A DNA stretch of 64,000 bases from CAVQBP01 sp963723205. Its GTDB lineage: Bacteria; Bacteroidota; Ignavibacteria; Ignavibacteriales; Ignavibacteriaceae. Numbering within the stretch: the stretch's first letter is position 1; each line of letters begins with the position of its first letter. The position numbers were made by a program, and so were the translations under genes. The stretch covers positions 186,001-250,000 of the forward strand of contig CAVRQC010000033.1 of NCBI GenBank assembly GCA_963723205.1. Reading direction: 5' to 3'. The notes beneath the pieces are model-generated. The model did no database searches and was not told where the DNA came from. It worked only from the letters and a program-made list of their open reading frames with translations. Shown in pieces: positions 42,644 through 51,550 of the stretch.

Positions 42644-43411
42644 ATGATAAAAATTATTAATCTGTTATTACTTGCATTATTTTTTATTTCGTGTTCTCAA
42701 AAGAATGAGAAGATTACCGATCTGTCGCAGCTTAAAAATAAGCGGATTTGTGTACTTACCGGCTCTGCCGGAGACGTGATTGCAAGGAAGGTTTTCCCAA
42801 ATGCAAAATTTCTGGACATGGTTGCTTCAACCGATGCTGCATACAATGTTAAAATAGGAAAAGCCGATGCGTTCATTTTTAATAAAAGCGTGTTGTTGAA
42901 TATTACCAAGAAAAATCCCGACCTGATGATACTGGACAAACCTGTTTCCCAGGTTGAAGTTGCTGCAGCATTAAGTAAAAAGAATACTGAATTGCTGAGA
43001 GAAATTAATGACGCTATAGAACAATTGAAAAATGACGGCACATTAAAAGCAATGAAAGAAAAATGGATCGATTCGGAATATCAAACTGTCCCTGAAGTCT
43101 CTGATATACAAAATGATAATAAAAACGGTATTTTAAAAATGGGCACAAACGCTCAAACAGAACCATATATATTTTTATACAATAATAAAATCACCGGATT
43201 AGATTATGAGTTAGCGTTAAGAATAGGAAAAATACTAGGAAAGAAAATAGAAATTACTGATATGAGCTTTGAAAGTTTAATCCCTGCTTTACAATCGGGT
43301 AAAATAGATTTTGCATTAGCAGATTTTAATGTAACCGAAGAACGAAAAAACTATATTAACTTTTCAACTCCTTATATTGTTAATGATATTTCTGCACTGG
43401 TAAGAAAATAA
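42644..43411 (+). CDS. Second free lipoprotein with a permuted amino-acid-binding module
   Basis: The 255-residue lipoprotein (Cys17, FISC) has the same permuted layout as the gene at 37745: lobe-2-type part first (about 24-142, DLSQLKNKRICVLTGSAGD to MKEKW), then lobe-1-type part (about 163-255, KMGTNAQTEPYIF to FSTPYIVN). R234 (VTEER) is kept, but the amino-contact Asp is N80. It follows the ABC ATPase gene by 7 bases and ends the cluster, with a terminator downstream. It may be a second ligand receptor for the same permease or sensor complex. Confidence 0.83.
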   Translation: MIKIINLLLLALFFISCSQKNEKITDLSQLKNKRICVLTGSAGDVIARKVFPNAKFLDMVASTDAAYNVKIGKADAFIFNKSVLLNITKKNPDLMILDKPVSQVEVAAALSKKNTELLREINDAIEQLKNDGTLKAMKEKWIDSEYQTVPEVSDIQNDNKNGILKMGTNAQTEPYIFLYNNKITGLDYELALRIGKILGKKIEITDMSFESLIPALQSGKIDFALADFNVTEERKNYINFSTPYIVNDISALVRK

Positions 43412-43499
43412 TTCTTTTCCGCCCACTGAAGTTGTTGGTTTGTAGGAGCTATGGATATTAATAACCGCCTCAGCGGCTTTTTCAACAACTCATAAAAAT

Positions 43500-43530
43500 A
43501 AGGAAGCGAACAAATACCGCTTCCTTTTTT
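43500..43530 (+). terminator. Intrinsic terminator of the partner-switching/ABC cluster
   Basis: A 9-bp stem (43500-43508 with 43518-43526) with a 9-base loop is followed by a T-run. It lies 89 bases after the last gene of the cluster and before the convergent gene at 43549. Confidence 0.8.
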
Positions 43531-43548
43531 AATATTTGAATGGATTTC

Positions 43549-45045
43549 TTACTTCATTAAAATCATTTTTCGTGAAATATTTATGTTATTTCCGGTAAGA
43601 GCGTAAATGTACATACCGGAAGCTAAATCACTTGCATTAAAATTTACAATGTAATTGCCAGGTGTGAATTCTTTATTAATTAATGTTTTTATTTCCTGCC
43701 CGGTTATATTGTATACAACAAGTTTATAATTGCCGCTTTTAGTGACGGTAAAATTAATTGTAGTCGCCGGGTTAAAAGGATTAGGATAATTTTGCGATAG
43801 TGAGTATTTGCTTATTAGTGCAGTATTCTCAGTGACACCGGTAAGAGCACTATAATATACTTCTTCTATCCGCCAGGCCTCAAAACTAAAATTCATTTCA
43901 TCGTCTCTGGGGTTATTAAAATCGAAATAACCTGTGCCCGGTATCCATGCGCCCTCTTCCCATTTTTCATAAGAGCCGGAAACAATATTGTTATTTTCGT
44001 TATATTTATAAGTGTAATTAGAATAGTTACTCCATAAAGTACTGTCTTTTTTCTCATACAAATCCGAAATGTTTTTCTCGTTTAAATCATATTGCAAAAT
44101 ATGCCGACTTTTACTCACCCAAAGACTATCAGAATTATTCCATTTTTCATAGAGAGATAAAATCTTGTTATTATTTTGGTTATACTCATAATAGTAATGG
44201 TAATTGTTTATCCAAATACTATCATCAGCATTCCAATTCATTCCTGTCCACAACATCAAATCGAAGTTGGAATTATACTCGTAGGTAGTCTGTCTGGAAT
44301 CTACCCACAAATTATTGCTCATCTCTTCTACTGTTTCCTTAATTAAGTTTTTGTCGGAGTTATAAAAGCTAGTGATGCGGGAATTTGACAACATTATTTC
44401 ATCCATATAAATGCTTTGAATCATGCTAAAAACTTCTCCATCAGAATTATATTCAATAACAGTTTGTATTTTGAAACCAGACATTTCCGATTGAGCAAAA
44501 GTAATATTTCCGTTGGAATCATATTGATAAATTACCTTCATTTCTGTTACCCAATTGGTACTGTCCCAAATCTCCCATGTATCGGCAACCATTTTTCCAT
44601 TTAGATCATATTCGGATACATATCTATTTTCATTCACCCATTGGGTACTATCCCAGGTTTCCACTAAAATGTTTGTCTGGTTGCCATCTAAATCATAATC
44701 AATTTGGTATCGTTCATTATTTGTCCATTGTTTACCATCCCATAATTCATCTGCGAATGATGTTATATTTCCATTATCATTATAGTTGTAGCTTTCCTTC
44801 AACTTATCACCATTTTCTAATATATAAATTACACTATCTACTGATCTATCCGTTCCAGCAGTTTTGTTTAGATATTTCTTTGCTGTCAATTCGTTTTTTA
44901 AAAATGAATTGATTAAAGTCATTTTTTCAATATTAGAATGATTGTCTTTTAACAAAGCTTCAAATATTTTTGTTTGAGAATGAATTTTTACAGAAAGCAT
45001 TAAAAGTAAGAATGCTATAAAGAATGTTGTTGTTTTTAAATACAT
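43549..45045 (-). CDS. Secreted Trp/Asp/Asn-repeat protein with type IX (type A) sorting domain
   Basis: The 498-residue protein has a signal peptide (about 1-23). About eight to ten repeats of roughly 30-40 residues follow, with the outline W(D/N)xxxWVxxxRxxYxYDxNGN, for example WDSTQWVNENRYVSEYDLNG and WDSTNWVTEMKVIYQYDSNG. The pattern recalls YD/RHS-like sequences but is not a standard RHS. A T9SS sorting domain starts at LSQNYPNPFNPATTI and ends in KMILMK. It is expected at the cell surface. Function is unknown; adhesion or glycan binding is only a guess. Confidence 0.8.
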   Translation of the reverse strand: MYLKTTTFFIAFLLLMLSVKIHSQTKIFEALLKDNHSNIEKMTLINSFLKNELTAKKYLNKTAGTDRSVDSVIYILENGDKLKESYNYNDNGNITSFADELWDGKQWTNNERYQIDYDLDGNQTNILVETWDSTQWVNENRYVSEYDLNGKMVADTWEIWDSTNWVTEMKVIYQYDSNGNITFAQSEMSGFKIQTVIEYNSDGEVFSMIQSIYMDEIMLSNSRITSFYNSDKNLIKETVEEMSNNLWVDSRQTTYEYNSNFDLMLWTGMNWNADDSIWINNYHYYYEYNQNNNKILSLYEKWNNSDSLWVSKSRHILQYDLNEKNISDLYEKKDSTLWSNYSNYTYKYNENNNIVSGSYEKWEEGAWIPGTGYFDFNNPRDDEMNFSFEAWRIEEVYYSALTGVTENTALISKYSLSQNYPNPFNPATTINFTVTKSGNYKLVVYNITGQEIKTLINKEFTPGNYIVNFNASDLASGMYIYALTGNNINISRKMILMK

Positions 45046-45129
45046 TAGATTTCTCCTAAATTAGTGTTTATGAAAATTTTTTTAACATCATTTAGTAGGG
45101 AACTTTATGCCTCTACTCAATTATTTGAC

Positions 45130-46116
45130 TTACTTCAATAAATTCAATTTCCATAAGTCTTTATTGTTTAAATTTATTATCGGGATTAAAGTTCTTATCC
45201 CTGTTTTGCCTATACTTTTTGAAAGGAATTTGAGTTCACTTAATTGAGCTTTTAGTTCCTCTTCTTTTTTAAAATCGAATCCGGTTTCTTTCATTAATAA
45301 TAAACCTTTTGCTTTCATAGATAATTCAAGGTGAAGCTGAATATATGCAAGCATATCAAGAATAATTTCCGGTTTAAATTTGTCCTTTATCGATAAAATA
45401 TATTTACCGGCTCTTGTCGTTTTAAATTCTCCCTTTCTGATCATCCGCAGTAATTCAAACTCGGAGTCATACTGTTCATCCATCCAGTTCCGCAATGATT
45501 TTTCGCTGAGTGTAAAAATTCTAACAGCAATAAGAGGCAATAAACTTATTTGAAGGACAGTCTGTATTAAAGGAGAAAACATAAAACTGTTGAATACAGC
45601 ATGAATCAAAATACCTGAGAACAATCCTGCAAGAATATAAAAGTATTTAATTTTCTCAGCTTTGCTTATTAAATTCTGAGCAACTACAGCAGCAATTGCA
45701 GTGGAGGTGCCGTGCATAATTGCAGTACCAAATCCCCGTATAATCCAGAGCATAAAACTTTGTGAACCCATCTGGTTAAGGTAGAAGATATTTTCTATGA
45801 TACTAAAACCAGCACCGGAAGCAAATCCGATAATCAAAGCATCGGATAAAAATCCCAGTTTATTTTTATAAAACATGAAAGCCACGATTCCAAATTTTAG
45901 GGTTTCTTCGACTAATGGCGCAGTAAAACCGGAAACCAAACGCGGATCAATAATTGAAAAGAAATAACCATTTATTTCATAAGCTAATAATGCACTAATA
46001 AAACCCCATAACATTGCGGAAGCAATAACAGTAGGTTTAAGGAGCTTAAATGTATCTAATGAATTTAGAACAAGTAAAAATATTATAACTGGGAATAGAC
46101 TTACTGCAATAGACAT
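45130..46116 (-). CDS. PrsW-family intramembrane metalloprotease
   Basis: The 328-residue protein has about eight membrane helices in its first 215 residues and carries the PrsW catalytic pattern: E70-E71 (LVEETLKFG), E108-N109 (FSIIENIF), H135 (AIMHGTSTA) and H172 (LIHAVFNS). A soluble helical C-terminal part (about 220-328) follows. Bacillus PrsW cleaves the anti-sigma factor RsiW, so a signalling role is plausible, but the family is broad. It lies 3 bases downstream of the gluzincin-like gene on the same strand, which indicates an operon. Confidence 0.88.
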   Translation of the reverse strand: MSIAVSLFPVIIFLLVLNSLDTFKLLKPTVIASAMLWGFISALLAYEINGYFFSIIDPRLVSGFTAPLVEETLKFGIVAFMFYKNKLGFLSDALIIGFASGAGFSIIENIFYLNQMGSQSFMLWIIRGFGTAIMHGTSTAIAAVVAQNLISKAEKIKYFYILAGLFSGILIHAVFNSFMFSPLIQTVLQISLLPLIAVRIFTLSEKSLRNWMDEQYDSEFELLRMIRKGEFKTTRAGKYILSIKDKFKPEIILDMLAYIQLHLELSMKAKGLLLMKETGFDFKKEEELKAQLSELKFLSKSIGKTGIRTLIPIINLNNKDLWKLNLLK

Positions 46117-46119
46117 AGA

Positions 46120-49065
46120 TTATAAAAGCTTTAATGAGATCATAAATTCATTTCCGGGCTTCAAATTATTCACAAATGCACGTGCATACCCTAACGAAAG
46201 TGTCGATTTCATAAGAGAGAAGAATACAAATTCAAAATCCAGTTGCGTCCCTATATTATGATGAAAGGTTCTTAAGTTATTCTCGGAGATATCAGTTGCA
46301 AGATTCGACTGAAAAAATGACAACCGGGCAAAGCGAACATAAGCCGATAAGAATCCAAGTTCTCTAAACATAACCGGGGGAAGATTCCATTCGAATCCAA
46401 GTTTAGCAAAATCTTTTCCGGCAAGCTCATTTATTTCTTTTCCGGGAAAGCTTTCCATTTCTCTGTAACGATGGACACTTAACCTATCAACATAGTTATT
46501 ACCGAAGCCGCCAAAGTAAAATTGCCCGAATGAAGACTGCGTGTTTGAAAGAACTCTACCGGCTGAAGTTCTTAACCAAATCGAAGAGTTTCTTAAATCC
46601 GGAAATAGAAAAGCGTTATCAAATTGAGCCGTTGCAACCGGGACAAATTCCTCTTTAAAATGAGCCGCCTCTAAATTAGCTGATATTTTATAGCCGACCT
46701 CGTTTTCAAGGGCACCAAGTGATTTTTGAAATTTCGAGTAATGATAATTCGCCGAAAAAATGTTAAGCTCAGTAAAACCCGCGTCAACATTTTGGTACTG
46801 CGGAAGCTTTTTCAAATCACCGTAGTGAGCTGCACTTAACTGGAGTTGAGAGTTAATTGGTTTTTCAATTGTGATATTGTATGTGTATCCTAATTTGACG
46901 TAATAACCAGCCCGGCTTTGTTTTGTGGGTCCGAATAAATCATAAAAATTAGTTTTGTTTAGTCCGGTATTTAACTCCCATTCCCAATAATTATAATTAA
47001 GAGAAAGATGAAGACGCTCTTTTTTTGGTATTAATTCGTTTTGTGAATACGTAACTTTTATTTTTGCTCTGCTGAGAGATAAATCATCGGATAAATTTAA
47101 TTGCAGCCCGTAAGCTAAAAAATCTTTATAGCCCTCAATAATAGGATAAACATTTTCAAATGCCGTCTCGGTAAACGGAGTGTAAGTATCCTCTTTTACT
47201 ATAAGTTCTTCATTGTTAAGGCTTGACGATGGCTCCGGTATATAATCATATAGCTCGGGGTTCCTTTCTAAGGATTTCATTCCTAAGTAATCAATAGCCT
47301 GGGCATCTTCAAGATATTCCTTCTTAATCTTAACCGGTTTCATTCCGGCAGTTTTATATTCAAAAACAAGAAGCGAGTCATCTGAAATTTCTAAGGGTCT
47401 GAAGAAACCGATGTCGGTATTCGTCATTAACTCGGCAGATTTGTCTTCGATACTTACTTTCCAAACATTTGAAACACCGGTATAATAGGAAGTGCCGATC
47501 AGACTTTTTCCATCTTTGCTAAAGACAAAACTGGAAACACTGTTGTCTTCAAATTGATAAACTGTTGTTGTGTCTATCTTACCAAGATTAAGTGAATCAA
47601 GATTGAAGAGAGTAATTTTCTGCTGCCCGGTTGGTTCCGCGAAAGTGCCGGATAAGAGTGTACCGTCCGGGGAAACATCTAAATCAAAAAAGCTGCTGCC
47701 GAAAGGGATAGAGTAAAGACGTTCAACTTCCGTAAAGTCACTGGTTAATTTCACAATTGCCGTTCTACCGTCAATAATCTGCATCCCGTAAATAGTTTTG
47801 TCGGTTGGTGAATAAACGAGTTCGGAAATCCTTATATAATCAAATAGTGTTTCTTCATCACCGGTTTCCAAATCAACTATTTTTATACCGCGCCAATTGT
47901 TATTGTGAGCGGTGCAGAATATTCTGTTGTTTTCTTTATCGTAAGCAAAGTTAGTAACATAGTATAAACCGGGACTTTCGACATCCGCTATTTTTCTAAT
48001 CTTACCGGATATTATATTCATTGCAACAAGACTCGCCAAATCACCGGGACGATTTATAGCACAGTATATTTCATTTTTTTCTTTGTTGTATTGTGGACGT
48101 GAAACAGAGCCGAAAATTGCCGGTGTAAATTCATTCTTTTCAGTTAGAGGGTATGTATTAATTTTTTCTAAATTTTTGTTTTGAAATTCTTTTTCAGCTT
48201 CAACCCATTCATCCCATGTATCAACAACGTTTTTACCGAAAACATTCTCAAACTGATTCGCATAAAACTTAGAGCTTTCGGAATCTCTTTTATAGAATTG
48301 TTTTACTTTATCAACACCGTAGGTAGAACTTAAATAAGAAACAAAACGAGTTCCGTAAAGATAAGCGTTCACACCAACTTGAAAATCGATAGTTGTTCCT
48401 TCTGTTTGCAACCCGATTGGACGATAAAAGTATGCATTTTCTTTAGTCATAGAACGGAAAACCATTTCGTCATAACCGCCGAGAACTCTGCCGAGTCCGC
48501 CCGACATCCATGTTTCCATATAAACCGCTATTCCTTCATGATACCATCGTGGTGAATACCATCGAGGGGAAGTAATGTAACTATAAAGCATTGATAAAGG
48601 ATTTTCGTTGTCTGTAGCAACTTTACCGCCGAACATACTTCTGAAAAAATTATCCGAGCCGATAGATTTATCCGCCATTACGAGATGAGTTAATTCGTGG
48701 TTCATCAGCCATTGGAATCTTTCGTTTGCGGGCATTATATCAAAAGTAAAATCGAATGGTGCAACGTTTATCATTAACATATCGCGGGGAATAGTCATTG
48801 TTCCGCCGTTGCCTACGTCATTAAAATCATTAAGAAAGACCGATACTTTTTCATCGGTATTATAATCCCAATATTTTTTATGAAATCTGTAAGCGCTTTC
48901 CAACGTGGCACCAACGTGCGGAATCATATAATTATATGACTTACCCCAGTAAATTATTTTGGAATGTGGAGTTTCTAATTTATAGAGCTGCGCGTTTAAA
49001 TTTTCAGCAGTAAATAAAAAAAGAATCAAGACTATATGTAAAAAACTGTAAAAGATTTTATTCAT
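46120..49065 (-). CDS. Gluzincin-like peptidase with propeller and outer-membrane barrel-like region
   Basis: The 981-residue protein has a signal peptide (about 1-25) and a peptidase domain with H123-E124-L125-T126-H127 and the third-ligand segment WYHEGIAVYME (E177), the gluzincin pattern. A propeller-like region (about 310-600) with repeated Asp- and Gly-rich turns follows. The C-terminal 330 residues are strand-rich, with aromatic girdles, and end in FMISLKLL, which suggests an outer-membrane barrel. Such peptidase/TolB-like/barrel proteins occur in the FCB group. Substrate is unknown. PrsW follows closely. Confidence 0.78.
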   Translation of the reverse strand: MNKIFYSFLHIVLILFLFTAENLNAQLYKLETPHSKIIYWGKSYNYMIPHVGATLESAYRFHKKYWDYNTDEKVSVFLNDFNDVGNGGTMTIPRDMLMINVAPFDFTFDIMPANERFQWLMNHELTHLVMADKSIGSDNFFRSMFGGKVATDNENPLSMLYSYITSPRWYSPRWYHEGIAVYMETWMSGGLGRVLGGYDEMVFRSMTKENAYFYRPIGLQTEGTTIDFQVGVNAYLYGTRFVSYLSSTYGVDKVKQFYKRDSESSKFYANQFENVFGKNVVDTWDEWVEAEKEFQNKNLEKINTYPLTEKNEFTPAIFGSVSRPQYNKEKNEIYCAINRPGDLASLVAMNIISGKIRKIADVESPGLYYVTNFAYDKENNRIFCTAHNNNWRGIKIVDLETGDEETLFDYIRISELVYSPTDKTIYGMQIIDGRTAIVKLTSDFTEVERLYSIPFGSSFFDLDVSPDGTLLSGTFAEPTGQQKITLFNLDSLNLGKIDTTTVYQFEDNSVSSFVFSKDGKSLIGTSYYTGVSNVWKVSIEDKSAELMTNTDIGFFRPLEISDDSLLVFEYKTAGMKPVKIKKEYLEDAQAIDYLGMKSLERNPELYDYIPEPSSSLNNEELIVKEDTYTPFTETAFENVYPIIEGYKDFLAYGLQLNLSDDLSLSRAKIKVTYSQNELIPKKERLHLSLNYNYWEWELNTGLNKTNFYDLFGPTKQSRAGYYVKLGYTYNITIEKPINSQLQLSAAHYGDLKKLPQYQNVDAGFTELNIFSANYHYSKFQKSLGALENEVGYKISANLEAAHFKEEFVPVATAQFDNAFLFPDLRNSSIWLRTSAGRVLSNTQSSFGQFYFGGFGNNYVDRLSVHRYREMESFPGKEINELAGKDFAKLGFEWNLPPVMFRELGFLSAYVRFARLSFFQSNLATDISENNLRTFHHNIGTQLDFEFVFFSLMKSTLSLGYARAFVNNLKPGNEFMISLKLL

Positions 49066-49165
49066 TATATAAATTCCGTATTCCTTGTATTCTGTTCTAA
49101 TATAATTCCTTCACCCCACATAATGAGATGAAGGAATACTATTTCATTCTGATATCTATGGTCTT

Positions 49166-50374
49166 TTACCAACTGAGGCCTAATCTACCTTTACCATTTA
49201 CTCCTAGCGGGTTACCAATTATCCCTGACAGAACTTTGAAAGATTCAAGTTGGTTATTAGCCCTCATACTGCCAGCCATCAAACCCAAAGAAGCAGAATT
49301 ACCAAAGTCTTCTTTTGAAAAGACAACTTTATTCCCTTGCATCATTAAACCTAAGCTCTCAATATTGCAATGGAGACTGAGAGGTTTGTTTTTCATAGTA
49401 GCCGCAAGCTCTTTTGAGAGCATCCTACCACCTAAAGATTTTTGATTATCTAAGTTTTCTTTGTTTTTAGCGTCTAGTTTTTCATTACTATACACACCTA
49501 AATCATCTTTATTATTTATCCCAATAAAGATGGAATTAAGTTGCTCGGTATTTCTAACAACCCCCAAAGTATTTTTGTTTTTCATCAAAAGATCTTCTCT
49601 GCCCATCATCCTCCCTAATTGTTGATTCGCATTCCCAAAAGGATTTGAAAAATTTAACTTAATATTTAATTCCTTATTTAAAACAGTTGCGTCCATAACA
49701 TTGCTTTTTAATGCAAAATTAAGTCTTGCTTCATTACCCATTATATAACCATTTACAAAAATACTACCTAACATTTTTTCTCTAACTACTTTTAACTTTT
49801 CGGTTTCTTCACTAGTAAGAGAAAGTAATGGGGCTTTCTTTTCGTAAATCAACCCGGTTAAACCAACAAAGAGAGAATCTACAACGCCGCTTTTTTTATC
49901 CAAATTTGTCAAAAATGTACTGAACTCAAGCAAATTGTTTTCTACATCTATGGACATATCAACAGTATCTTTCGTATAGTATTTAATTAATAACTCACGT
50001 GTGTTGGCAACCGTTTTGAGATTATTATTCATGTAAGCTACAAGTGAGTTTAATTCATCAAGCTCCTCAGCAAATTCTTTCGTGTCAACCTCTTTAATTG
50101 TTTTTCCCCATTCACTAAAGTCATTACTCAGACTCTCTATGTAGGTTTCATACTGAGCGAGGGCAATAATTGTAGCTCCGAGTGCTGTCGAATCCTGTAA
50201 AAACTCATTGCGCAGAACAATTTTTTCCTGTCCTGTTTTATTATTTCTGTATTTGTCCGCTTTGCCAATAGTGCCGGCACTATCGGTTTCATCTGCGGGC
50301 GGATAGACAAAGGATATTCCAATAATAACTAATGCCGCTATTATTGAAATTATAATTATTTTTTTCTTTTTCAC
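49166..50374 (-). CDS. Membrane-anchored protein of unknown family with LG-ended repeats
   Basis: The 402-residue protein has one N-terminal membrane anchor (about 5-25), a helical middle (about 55-205), and an unusual C-terminal third. There the dipeptide LG recurs at intervals of 22 or 27 residues (QQLG, NTLG, DDLG, KSLG, ESLG, ASLG, NPLG, RLG), and the repeats around SLGLMMQG and SLGLMAG look related. I do not recognise a family. It is the upstream member of a run of minus-strand genes including the gluzincin and PrsW genes, and it is followed on the other side by a decayed region. Confidence 0.65.
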   Translation of the reverse strand: MKKKKIIIISIIAALVIIGISFVYPPADETDSAGTIGKADKYRNNKTGQEKIVLRNEFLQDSTALGATIIALAQYETYIESLSNDFSEWGKTIKEVDTKEFAEELDELNSLVAYMNNNLKTVANTRELLIKYYTKDTVDMSIDVENNLLEFSTFLTNLDKKSGVVDSLFVGLTGLIYEKKAPLLSLTSEETEKLKVVREKMLGSIFVNGYIMGNEARLNFALKSNVMDATVLNKELNIKLNFSNPFGNANQQLGRMMGREDLLMKNKNTLGVVRNTEQLNSIFIGINNKDDLGVYSNEKLDAKNKENLDNQKSLGGRMLSKELAATMKNKPLSLHCNIESLGLMMQGNKVVFSKEDFGNSASLGLMAGSMRANNQLESFKVLSGIIGNPLGVNGKGRLGLSW

Positions 50375-50557
50375 TTTAGTTCTCCTGGTTAGTTTTTATT
50401 TCAATAGTTAAATTGTCTCTTTGCCTGTTTGCATTGTAAAAAAGGCAGCAATTTTCCCTATGTTGTTATTCTTTCTATAATTAAAAGGCTGGTTGAGTGT
50501 AATTTTGTTTATCCAGCTGAAAAGCTATTTGACTATTTCAAAGCTTTTTAATTTAAG

Positions 50558-50743
50558 TTATGCTTTTATAAATGCATCATGTACAATATCATTCGAAGCA
50601 TGGGTATCTTGCGTCGTGTGTAAAGCGAGGTAAAACATTTTATTTTGATGTTTTTCTACAAGCATACCGGAGGACTCATTTTTTCCGTTTGATGTTTCAA
50701 TAATCAGTTTATTATCATCGTCAGCTGCAAATACAATCGATTC
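50558..50743 (-). pseudogene. C-terminal remnant of an unidentified gene
   Basis: A minus-strand frame of 61 codons reads cleanly to a stop but has no start codon near its 5' end. It contains ADDDNKLIIETSNGKNESSG and HQNKMFYLALHTTQDTHASN. An in-frame stop lies directly upstream, and a coding-like stretch in another frame lies beyond it (IYAIRTERGHTSAS), as expected after frameshift decay. I recognise no family. Confidence 0.45.
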
Positions 50744-50981
50744 TTAAAAAGGTTGGAATCATTTCCCCTTTGGTTTTAATGAAATGATACGATATCTCGA
50801 TTTTAAGATAATACTTGCCGAAGTATGGCCGCGCTCGGTTCTAATTGCATATATTATGCCTTTAGTTTTTTATTGTTATAAAAAAACAAGAATTTATTGA
50901 TAATCACAATTTGGGGAATACTAAGCATATATAAGTATAAAAATCTTACTTTATGCGAATCGGGAAATTATATTTGATACC

Positions 50982-51216
50982 ATGAAAAAACCCAAAAGAT
51001 CTAAAGATACTAATCAACTTGCTAAAACTACTTGTAGATATAACCGATTGTTAAAAATACCATAATGAGAATGTAAAAATCCCAAATTCAAAAAGAGTTC
51101 AATATGACGAGAAATGGTCTTTTATATATGCCAAAGAAAAAAACTTACCTGAAAATTTAAGAAGTAAATTTGGAGTAGGAAGTATTAGACAATCAAGCAT
51201 TACAAAATTAAACTGA
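50982..51216 (+). pseudogene. Decayed transposase remnant (IS1-like DEKW fragment) with a small frameshifted ORF
   Basis: A 27-codon frame from 50982 begins MKKPKRSKDTNQLAK. A +1 shift then continues with LLVDIT, recalling a common small-protein motif (KRPxDxNQLAKxIVDIAT). After it, frame 51061-51216 reads NSKRVQYDEKWSFIYAKEKN, similar from memory to the DEKW region of IS1-family transposases, then stops. Both pieces lack full-length partners, and inverted repeats were not found. The whole 50375-51403 interval otherwise holds no gene I can support. Confidence 0.5.
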
Positions 51217-51403
51217 GCCGCTACCAATAATCTATTCGGAACTTTACAAAGCTTTCATTCTTTCCCGTGTTAATTTACACTTTTAAATGATTTTATGAGA
51301 AAACCTAACTCCCCTATATAGGTGTAAAATCCTTAACCCTACTGCATAAAAGGACAAATCTTATATAATATTCATTTTTTTAGAAAAGAAATAGACTGGA
51401 AGA

Positions 51404-51550
51404 ATGAGATATTATTTAATAGGCATAAAATCAGGGTATAAAACAAAAACCATTAACTATAAAGCAAATTTTAATGGAATAGTAATTGCTTTAGTTATAA
51501 CAGACGGTTATTCCGAAAAGATTGTTCAATTATCAAAACATACTAAATGA
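51404..51550 (+). CDS. Possible 48-residue protein overlapping the NMT1-type gene
   Basis: A short frame begins MRYYLIGIKSGYKTKTINY and ends with its TGA overlapping the ATG of the next gene (ATGA). GGAAG lies a few bases before its ATG. The sequence is strand-like and basic. The overlap suggests translational coupling, but it borders a decayed region and could be a remnant. I recognise no family. Confidence 0.4.
   Translation: MRYYLIGIKSGYKTKTINYKANFNGIVIALVITDGYSEKIVQLSKHTK

Noticed and set aside
44577..44912. A His- and Tyr-rich plus-strand open frame of 111 codons
   Set aside because: It reads the complement of the Trp/Asp/Asn repeats of the secreted protein at 43549-45045 and has no supporting signals.
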